64,000 nucleotides of DNA from Anastatus disparis (taxonomy: Eukaryota > Arthropoda > Insecta > Hymenoptera > Eupelmidae), in the NCBI GenBank assembly GCA_017163975.1, contig JAFFSR010000292.1:1743501-1807500 (forward strand), in the 5' to 3' direction. Every line of letters starts with the position of its first letter. The stretch's first letter is position 1. The notes under the pieces are model-generated. The model saw only the letters and a list, made by a program, of their open reading frames with translations. It searched no databases and was not told the DNA's origin. Made by a program: the position numbers and the translations under genes. Below are positions 57,050-64,000 of the stretch, piece by piece.

Positions 57050-57290
57050 AGTGCCAAAACGGATGTAACTACCTTAACCACACCAACTCGTTTTGCCGCG
57101 CGAGTGTGACGCATACATTCGAGGTAACCATTAGCGCTGGTGATCGATCCTGCCTGTTTGATACCAACTCTGGTAACCATGACACCGTCAGACTGGCGTT
57201 GCTTTTCTGTGTGATGCCTTTACTTGTATTCCACCGTTTAGAAACGCTATAAGTGGAATTTACCAACCTTTGTCGTTCAGTTATCTTTTA
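57050..57290. other. Unexplained GC-rich block upstream of the BTB gene
   Basis: About 240 bases with balanced base composition and complex sequence (TTTTGCCGCGCGAGTGTGAC, AACCATTAGCGCTGGTGATC, CATGACACCGTCAGACTGGC), very unlike its surroundings. Open frames of 65 and 101 codons cross it on the minus strand in different frames, neither with a recognised domain. It may be an exon of an unseen gene, a fragment of foreign or repeat DNA, or a promoter of the BTB gene. Confidence 0.5.
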
Positions 57291-57500
57291 TTTTCAGAAG
57301 TAACAAGAATAAAGAAGCAATTAATATACTAGTTAAACAAAAATAATTTGGTAACAGTAATTGTATTTGTTATTATAATTTGGACTGTGATCTACTTTTA
57401 TAAGCAATAGCATTGAAACTTTACACAAAATAAGAACTTAAATTTCAAGATTTCTCTTTTACGACCAATTATTGTATAATTAAAATCATTGAATTAAAAC

Positions 57501-58124
57501 ATGGAAATTCATGTTATAGAAACAAAAAATATAACATCAACCTCAAAATTACATAATGATCCGTCCTGCAAGAAATTCGTAAGTGATTTCTTTAAATTAT
57601 TAGAAAGTGAAAATATGAGTGATGTTACTTTTGTAGTAGATGACAATGAAATCAGAGCTCATCAACTAATTTTGAGCACTCGGCATGAAGTATTTGCTCA
57701 AATGTTTCAAACAGATCTGTTTGAAAAGAAAAATAAAAAAATTATCATTAAAGATATTGATAAAGAAGTTTTTAAGCATCTCTTGCACTTTATTTATACT
57801 GTAGAAGCACCAACTGCGGACAATGCAGAACTGGCCGGTCTATTAATTGCAGCGGATAAATATAATGTACTTGATCTTAAATCGAAATGCGAAAAAAGAA
57901 TTGAGGCAAGCATGAACACCAACAACGTGGCAGATTTCCTTGTTGCTGCTGATTTGGTTAGATCTCAAGATTTGAAAAATAAATTACTACTTTTCATAAT
58001 ATTTGAAGTTCGTGCAAAAGTGATTTCAACACCTGGCTGGAAAAATATGTTCAAGTCGCATTATCATTTAGTAATAGAATTGTTAAATATGGCCATATCA
58101 AAAGAATCATTGAGACCCTGGTAG
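57501..58124 (+). CDS. BTB/POZ-domain protein lacking the MATH domain
   Basis: The ATG at 57501 has good context (AAACATGG), and an in-frame TAA lies 6 bases upstream, fixing the start unless an upstream exon is spliced in. The product has 207 residues. Residues 1-36 match the MATH-BTB linker of the locus at 49258-50309. The BTB domain spans about 37-140 (NMSDVTFVVDDNEIRAHQLI, MFQTDLFEKKNKKIIIKD, LLHFIYTVEAPTADNAE, AADKYNVLDLK). BACK-like helices follow (SMNTNNVADFLVAADLVRSQ, VISTPGWKNMFKSHY). BTB domains of this SPOP/TDPOZ-like class dimerise and can recruit Cullin-3. Without MATH it could not bind substrate in the usual way and might act as a dimerisation partner or inhibitor of full-length paralogs, or be a 5'-truncated copy on its way to decay. 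The frame is fully intact, with no intron. Confidence 0.9.
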   Translation: MEIHVIETKNITSTSKLHNDPSCKKFVSDFFKLLESENMSDVTFVVDDNEIRAHQLILSTRHEVFAQMFQTDLFEKKNKKIIIKDIDKEVFKHLLHFIYTVEAPTADNAELAGLLIAADKYNVLDLKSKCEKRIEASMNTNNVADFLVAADLVRSQDLKNKLLLFIIFEVRAKVISTPGWKNMFKSHYHLVIELLNMAISKESLRPW

Positions 58125-59142
58125 AAATTCTTAGTATCTTTTGGCTAACCATAGGCCATTTTTTACTAATTTGGCCAATTGATAGTGGAAATCATGGTCA
58201 AATACCCTGCTATCAAGCAACCTTTCATGGTCTAAAGTTGACTAAAAAATAGTCAATCTTCTTAATTTTATTATATTATATTTTTAAAATTTGAACCTGA
58301 ATTTGTTAAATAATCCATTATTTGTAAAAGTATAAACATTTAATAACAATTTCAATATTCTATTTATTTTAGAAATATTCTTGAAAAGTTGAAAAATTAC
58401 TTTTTCTGTTTTTACTTGTTATTTTTCATGAACTCTGAATGAAAATTAGATATCAAGCTTAATGAACCTAAACTCAAAATACTATACATTGAAAGTTTGT
58501 TCATTAATTTTTATATGTAACATTTTAATGAATTTCTTGAGTTGTTCGCACTCAGGATTAATCTTATAAATTTTCTTTCTGTAGTGAAAGAATATGATTT
58601 GACGCACCGTTTACGCATGAACTTTGAATAAAAATATTATTAGGAGGGGATAACTACGATATCCTCTTAATCGACATATTGGGAACTCACACACTAGCTG
58701 GATGACCTCTTGAAGAAAAGGCGTGAAACTAATTTTAACCACAACATTACATTGAATAACATAGTGATTGGTGTTTTATTTTGATTATTTTATTAAAAAA
58801 TAATTATAGTGTAATTAAAAGAGCTCTTAAAAAGTGAAATTAAAGCAGCCAAGAATTTATTGTTTTCATCGCTTGCCGAGAACATATCGAAGTTGAGTAA
58901 ACAAGCAGAATATATTTGATAACTCCGCAAAGATAGATTTGTAAGCTATAAGCTGTGACGTTAACCTCACTGTTGAATGTATATTTTTAATTTATTTTTA
59001 ATTGGGCCTGATAAACCATTTCTTCTTCTATAAGTTTACGTTATACATGATAAATGTCAACGTACTTACAAATATTTTTCATGGAGATCATGTTTAAACT
59101 AAAAAAACTAATATCATTACATTTTAGGTTGTTCTGGCGATA
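58125..59142. other. AT-rich DNA downstream of the BTB gene
   Basis: No gene was recognised. Near 58140-58260, TTGGCTAACC, AATTTGGCCAATTGATAG and TCATGGTCTAAAGTTGACTA form loose inverted repeats similar to the small foldback at 23851. Confidence 0.5.
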
Positions 59143-59703
59143 CAGTCTGTGTCAAAAGTTAGTATAGAGGGTTTATTCAATTTTTCACATGGTAATTTAT
59201 TAGATAATATTAAAACAGTCATTTTAAACTTTGTTTCATTTAAATATAACAATTTGTTAAAGAGTTATAGCAAATTAAAGTTTATAACTTTTACAGAAAT
59301 CTAATGTAATCATAAACAAAGGTTTCAAAAATGATTTTATTCGACAACAACACTGTTTTATTGTAGAAAATCGGCAATGCATTAAAGTAAAAAATAAAAA
59401 TCGAAATTCCATCCTTGTCAATTGATTCTAAATTTTAAAATGAACAAAATAAACTTTGTTGCTGTCGAATCAAATCATTTTTGAAACTTTGGCACCTTTG
59501 TTTATGATTACATTAGATTTCCGTAAAAGTTATAAACTTTAATATGCTATAACTCTTTAACAAATTGTTATATTTAAATGAAACAAAGTTTAAAATGACT
59601 GTTTTAATAATATCTAATAAATTACTATGTGAAAAATTGAACAAACCCTCCCTACCCAAAAATATAAACCATTATTGAAAATACTAACTTTTGACACAGA
59701 CTG
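59143..59703. mobile_element. TA-flanked palindromic transposon remnant, 561 bp
   Basis: The termini CAGTCTGTGTCAAAAGTTAG are exact inverted repeats, with TA directly outside both (59141-59142 and 59704-59705). Most of the interior is a long palindrome (AACAATTTGTTAAAGAGTTA and TAATGTAATCATAAACAAAG with their inverses). The right arm holds about 25 bases missing from the left. No coding capacity. TA target and terminal style fit Tc1/mariner. Confidence 0.87.
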
Positions 59704-59884
59704 TATAGCCAGAACATCCTTAAACCCGGCTTTCACTGTAGCTTGCTGTCGCCATGTTAGTATACTATATATATATGCTACATCTCCGTGTGAGTTCCCA
59801 ATATTTAAAATAAATTTCTTTGTCATTTGAATGTGTTTCTTGTATTTTTCCAAATATTGGAACATTTGAAAAGATCTTTGCAAC

Positions 59885-61597
59885 AATAATTGTGTGGGTG
59901 AGAATGAGAGTGGCATAAGTCACATTTTCAAAAAAATTTAGTTAATCATACATTTTGTTTTTTTAGCATTAAAACAACTTACTTTCGGAAATCAAGTGTC
60001 TTTTTTGTATTATTTATTTAATATTATGAGTACTGTAAGAATGACACTTAACAGAAATGTAAAAGGCTTAATTATGAAAATGTTATAAGTCACATTTTAA
60101 TACAATTTTAATGTTAAATCGAATTAATTGTTTGAAGTTGTTTTAAATAAATTTTAAGTATTCGTATGTATTATTTCATAGCCTTCAATAGAGGATACAT
60201 GAAATAAATATGCTGTCCCGCATTCCTGGACAGGACAAACATGTTTATATCCATAAATAAGATTGCTCAATTCAGTCATAGTTACTCGTATTTGATATAA
60301 AGCAGTTCGTTTACATAAATTATGCCGTTGGGTAATAGCTCTGATTATATTCCTGTAGTGAATCAGAATCACAAAGTAATAAAGTGAATAATTGTTTGAA
60401 AAAACGACAAGTTGCTAAAAAAACTAGAACAAGGCAAAGGAATCCCGAAAATTATAGTCAAGAAAAAAGATATGTTACACTTACTTCAATTCATTCCACT
60501 GGTATATCATAATTTTTTTAAAATCTTACTACTAGTGAAAATAATCATAATACCTTAATTTCTAATGAATCTGATATGGAATAAAATTTTTGTGTCATTA
60601 CTGCGTTATAGTAAAATTGTGTTATTTTAAGATAGTTAATCGATTGATGTTAATTATTAAGAGCAATTGTGAAATAATATTTGTTCAAATAAAAAATATG
60701 ATTATAAATCGACAATTGAATTCTTTTGTTTTTAACCCTCTATAAAAAAGTCATGACCAATGTTGTGATGCCAAGATAAACGTTTCGTGATTAGCTTACA
60801 GCATGCGCATGCGGTAGCACTTAATTTAAATCGTCTGATTGTCTGAATAAAATTAGATTTATTCAAGATCTTGAATGAAGATTATTGTAAATATTAAAAA
60901 TAACAAATAAAATTTTAAACTTTTTCTTATGATATATTTTTTAATATAAAAACTAATGCGTATTCTTGGTTCTATAACTGTACGTACACAAAATCTTGAC
61001 AGATGTGCGCTGTTCGCATTGCTTTTGTCCATAGTCCACGAGATTTTAAAATATAATTATTAAGATTATGATTATTATATTTAAATATTTTATAATTTAT
61101 TATAAGTATATAGATACTTCATTTTTAATAAAAATAAAGTTAAGAAAAAAATAACTCGCGCGTATTATTGTTAAATAATAAATTATAGTGATGTCACTTT
61201 TAAATAACATTATAGATTTAATAATTAAATTTTAATAAATTCATGTTAAAAATTAGGGCACGCAATGTGCACTGTTCAAGCTCTAGTTATTAAAAATAAT
61301 AATGGCATAAGTCCATGAACACTTACAAATTTGAAACTTCTAATTAGAATAAAAATGGCATAAGTCACCAACGGTGAAATGTTTTTTATTATATTAAAAA
61401 GAAAAAAAATCGAAACAATGCTTTCATGTTTGGGTGAATTATAAGAAAAAACGTTATAATCTATCAATCTAATGCACTATAATTAAAAAAAAAACTTTTT
61501 CCTGATTTTTTTATTGACTTATAACTTTAACATCGTAAATCTCGAAATTAGAATTATGTGACTTATGACAATGTCATTCTAACCCACACAATTGGTC
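59885..61597. mobile_element. Terminal-inverted-repeat transposon, 1.7 kb, degenerate
   Basis: The left end AATTGTGTGGGTGAGAATGA and right end (inverted) AATTGTGTGGGTTAGAATGA match, and the motif GGCATAAGTCAC or its variants recurs just inside both ends (59912, 60077, 61301, 61357, 61559). The interior contains broken coding sequence (60154-60513). A decayed autonomous or semi-autonomous DNA transposon is the best reading. No clear target duplication was identified. Confidence 0.65.
60154..60513. pseudogene. Broken coding fragments inside the 1.7-kb transposon
   Basis: On the plus strand 60343-60513 is open and reads a Ser/Glu patch followed by a basic stretch (KKRQVAKKTRTRQRNPENYS), reminiscent of the K/R-rich RNP-x-x-W motif of an uncharacterised protein type that I recall from insect genomes. 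On the minus strand 60154-60372 encodes CPVQECGTAYLFHVSSIEGY, a possible zinc-knuckle. The two overlap in opposite directions, so at most one is real. Stops close both within about 70 codons. Confidence 0.35.
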
Positions 61598-62246
61598 CAA
61601 TTTTGTAAGTCATGTCGTTAATAACAATATTATCAAAGATAGTCTTATTTATTTCAAAATTATGAGAAATTTCAATACTTTTATGTTCCTTTGAATTGAA
61701 ATTGATTAAGCTCAATGCATACCTAATAGCTAAGATTTTGAATCATTAAAATTAGAGTTTTTTAAAAATTAATTTAACTTTAGTCCATTTGGATTCGAAT
61801 TACAGACAACACAATTTAATTTAACGGACCATTGCTTAATATTAATCTTACATAATGCAAAACAAAATGAAATTTTGATTTAAGTTTGCCATACAATTAC
61901 TTGCATCGCCTCTAACTAAAAGTAACGCAGTTAAAAACTAACACGATTCACTTTTGCGGTGAAGAGTAGCACATTTGACACCCTTCGCCGCGAAGAGAAG
62001 TATATTCAAATTGTCTCATATGAAAAGTAGCACATCTCAACGCTGTCCTTTGAGCAATAATACATGTTAGCGTTATCTAACAGCTATGCAGTGACTAACA
62101 AAAATGGTAGTTTTCACAGAAGCTTTTCAAGTGTTAAAATGTATTCGTTTTAATAGTGAGCTATGAAATGTACTACTCTTTGTTAGAGTTGACGATATAA
62201 TTCACGATGTTTATTAATCACTATTTTTAACTGTAAAACGCAAAGA
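61598..62246. other. AT-rich DNA with short GTAGCACAT repeats
   Basis: No gene was recognised. AGTAGCACAT occurs at 61967 and 62026 in a stretch with GCGGTGAAGAG and CGCCGCGAAGAG words, perhaps a decayed tandem repeat of about 60 bases. Confidence 0.45.
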
Positions 62247-62690
62247 ACCGCGGTGGCTCAGGGGCTATAGGATATTCGACTCTCATGCAGAGGGACAGAT
62301 GGGGGCGGGACTTTTCCATTTTTAATAAAAAGAGGGAGTCTTGAATTCACTGACACCACAGTGGTCCGTCCTCGAATGATTTCCGACGGTTGTTCGGCGA
62401 AGGAAGAGTCTCCCAAAAACCGAACAAACGACTGATGATCATGAGAGGTCGGTAAGACATAGCGTGACTACTCAACTATCACAAGTTGAGTCTGAGCGCG
62501 AGGGTATGAGCTCTCGCTGAATAAGTTGAGCGAGTCTCCTTGCTTGAAAGTAATCCTGCGCGTTCGAGCATATACCTTCTGGGGAAAACAAAGGTATTAG
62601 GGGTCTTTTGAACGCGAAACACCGCTACACATAGGTGGTCAAGGTATCCAGTAAACAGATCTAAAAAATCTGTACGAGGTAAGGAAAGTT
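62247..62690 (+). repeat. Second tRNA-derived SINE type, with GC-rich body
   Basis: ACCGCGGTGGCTCAGGGGCT resembles a tRNA 5' end and A box. GACTCTCATGCAGAGG resembles an anticodon arm. The B box region is damaged (GATGGGGGCGGGACTTTTCC). A complex GC-rich body of about 370 bases follows (GGTCCGTCCTCGAATGATTT, CAACTATCACAAGTTGAGTC hairpin, AAACACCGCTACACATAGG). It is different from family S1 and from the 5S element, and only one copy is in the window. Confidence 0.6.
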
Positions 62691-63861
62691 AGAACATATT
62701 ACATAAAAATAACTGTAAAACGTCAAATTCTAAAAGAGAAGGTGTAGTTAAAATATATGAAATCTGACTAAGTTTTTGATAAAGTTTCCAATGCTAAAAA
62801 TCTTCAGATACCTTATTACTTATTATGCCAAAGTAGCGAGTTAAAAAGAGTATTTCCAAAGAAGTTACTTTTAACTTTTTATTTTTTTTTAAATAATCCA
62901 TACTTACACGAAAAGAAATTCTATGGTAAAGATTACAATATTCCATAGCGAATGTGACGCAGCTTTCGTCTCGTGAACCATATACTATTTTTCTTGATGC
63001 CCGGTGGAAAGTACGATTATATTGAAACTTCAATTTATATTTTGCTACTGAAAATGAAAAAAACTGTAATGTCATAGAATTCGATGTCCGTCCCAACATT
63101 TGTGGCACGAGTGTTATCGAGAGTCGCTGGTCGGAGACCGAGTAACTAAAACATCACGCGCATAAATAAACAAAATAAATGAAAAAATGTAAGATTATTT
63201 GCATGACAGATTTAGTGGCATGCGAAATAGGGAGGAGTAATTAATATTGTAAACATCTGTTTTACGATTAATTTTTAGAAACCACATGAAAAAATTGTTT
63301 CATTTATTAATTTTTTTAAATACGCTCAAAATAAATTTGTCATACAAATAGTTGACAATATGAAATGACAATACAAAATGTGATTGGTTTTTTGTACATA
63401 TTTAAGTTAATAAACAATAAACAATCTATCAACAAATTCTAAAGTTGTACAGTTACAGGCATATGCAGTGAAAAAAAGAAAGCTGTAGCAATGAGTAAAA
63501 GCCTGTCTTTCAACATTGAAAACAATAGCGAAACCACGTAATTTCCACTAAGGCATCAAGAAAATAATATTTTTCGTGCCTCGATATTGAAAATTGTTTT
63601 TCACCACACCACGCGTAAAGTGCGAAAGTACGCCCTCTAAAGGGGCGCTAAAGTAACCTATGTACGACCTAGGCATAACTTTACGGCTAGGTAATTTCCA
63701 AGCGTGAACCCATCTATGTACTATGGGCATAGACTAAGGCCTCGATCGATAGTCACAACCAGTACTGGTCACAACTGAAGACGGACATTAAAAAGTTTTA
63801 TTACTTATAGATATTTTATTTATAAATACGATTAAAAGAATTTCTTATTTTATTCAGCAAG
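62691..63861. other. Upstream region of the right-edge gene
   Basis: No gene could be supported. 63590-63780 is less AT-rich (TAAAGTGCGAAAGTACGCCC, CGTACATAGGTTAC-type words) and includes the 12-bp perfect palindrome ACCAGTACTGGT at 63758-63769. It may be the promoter/first exon of the gene at the right edge. Confidence 0.4.
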
Positions 63862-64000
63862 ATGTCGGAAGATTCATCTGATGATGAAAATTTTGATTCC
63901 GAATTACTGATTCGCGATTTCGAAAACGAAGCACAGCTAGTTATAGATAATTTATTACCAATTAAATCAAGAGACTTGTATTTAAAAGTTTATGAAGATT
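63862..64000 (+). CDS. N-terminus of a Crypton-type tyrosine-recombinase-like protein (runs off the edge)
   Basis: The ATG at 63862 starts an acidic N-terminus (MSEDSSDDENFDSELL), then FENEAQLVIDNLLPIKSRD and LYLKVYED, continuing past the window. The pattern LLP-x-KS-x-x-x-YLKVYE matches the start of the SAM-like/N-terminal core-binding domain of Crypton-type tyrosine recombinases and their domesticated relatives (ZMYM2/KIAA1958-like proteins), where it reads roughly LP-KS--RY---Y--F. This domain grips DNA; the catalytic Arg/His/Tyr residues would lie further right. A polypyrimidine acceptor (TTTCTTATTTTATTCAG, ending 63857) precedes the ATG by 4 bases, so a non-coding first exon is likely. 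Whether it is a mobile element or a host gene cannot be decided from 46 residues. Confidence 0.6.
   Translation, partial: MSEDSSDDENFDSELLIRDFENEAQLVIDNLLPIKSRDLYLKVYED

Noticed and set aside
56875..57266. Two minus-strand frames across the GC-rich block
   Set aside because: They overlap in different frames, run into transposon sequence, and show no recognised domain or splice context; kept only as an unexplained block.

Overview
The window looks like nuclear DNA of an arthropod, most likely a hymenopteran and perhaps a parasitoid wasp. It is very AT-rich and gene-poor. It has GT-AG introns, insect-type signal-peptide and poly(A) features, several related MATH/BTB loci (a family known to be expanded in some insects, including parasitoid wasps), many copies of one tRNA-derived SINE, and a dense population of foldback/MITE-like elements. 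The assignment rests on this overall character, not on a species-diagnostic gene.

Layout. Positions 1-1210 hold the last two coding exons of an unrecognised plus-strand gene, with two SINEs tail-to-tail in its final intron. From 1.4 to 30 kb I see no intact gene. That stretch is AT-rich DNA with SINEs (near 2.5, 5.5, 10.3, 10.8, 16.9 and 19.7 kb), two decayed BTB fragments (2.8 and 10.6 kb), a series of foldback elements (5.9, 14.9, 20.0, 22.7, 23.1, 23.9, 24.8 and 25.3 kb), and pyrimidine- or purine-rich islands with GAGA-type repeats (4.3-5.2, 7.1, 13.8-14.1, 21.2-22.4 and 26.5-27.6 kb). A decayed CACTA/EnSpm-like transposase lies at 30.7-31.6 kb.

The clearest new protein-coding gene is at 32.5-34.3 kb. 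It has a TATA box, three small exons and a poly(A) signal, and encodes an 88-residue secreted, amphipathic-helical protein of unknown function. A weaker three-exon candidate follows at 35.2-36.0 kb. At 38.0-38.4 kb there is a SINE with a tRNA-like front end joined to the 3' half of 5S rRNA.

From 41.9 to 47 kb nested palindromic elements dominate, several with exact TTAA flanks. A MATH-BTB gene with one homopolymer frameshift lies at 49.3-50.3 kb (minus). Satellites and minisatellites fill 51.2-55.8 kb. A large TA-flanked element containing a tRNA-like sequence is inserted in another palindromic element at 55.8-57.0 kb. An intact BTB-only paralog lies at 57.5-58.1 kb (plus). After two more terminal-inverted-repeat elements (59.1-59.7 and 59.9-61.6 kb) and a second SINE type (62.2 kb), the window ends in the N-terminus of a probable Crypton-type tyrosine-recombinase-like protein at 63.86 kb.

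The genes do not form an operon or pathway. The common thread is turnover: duplication and decay of MATH/BTB genes alongside SINEs, and repeated insertion of hairpin-forming elements into each other. All family calls come from reading motifs by eye and no database search was possible.
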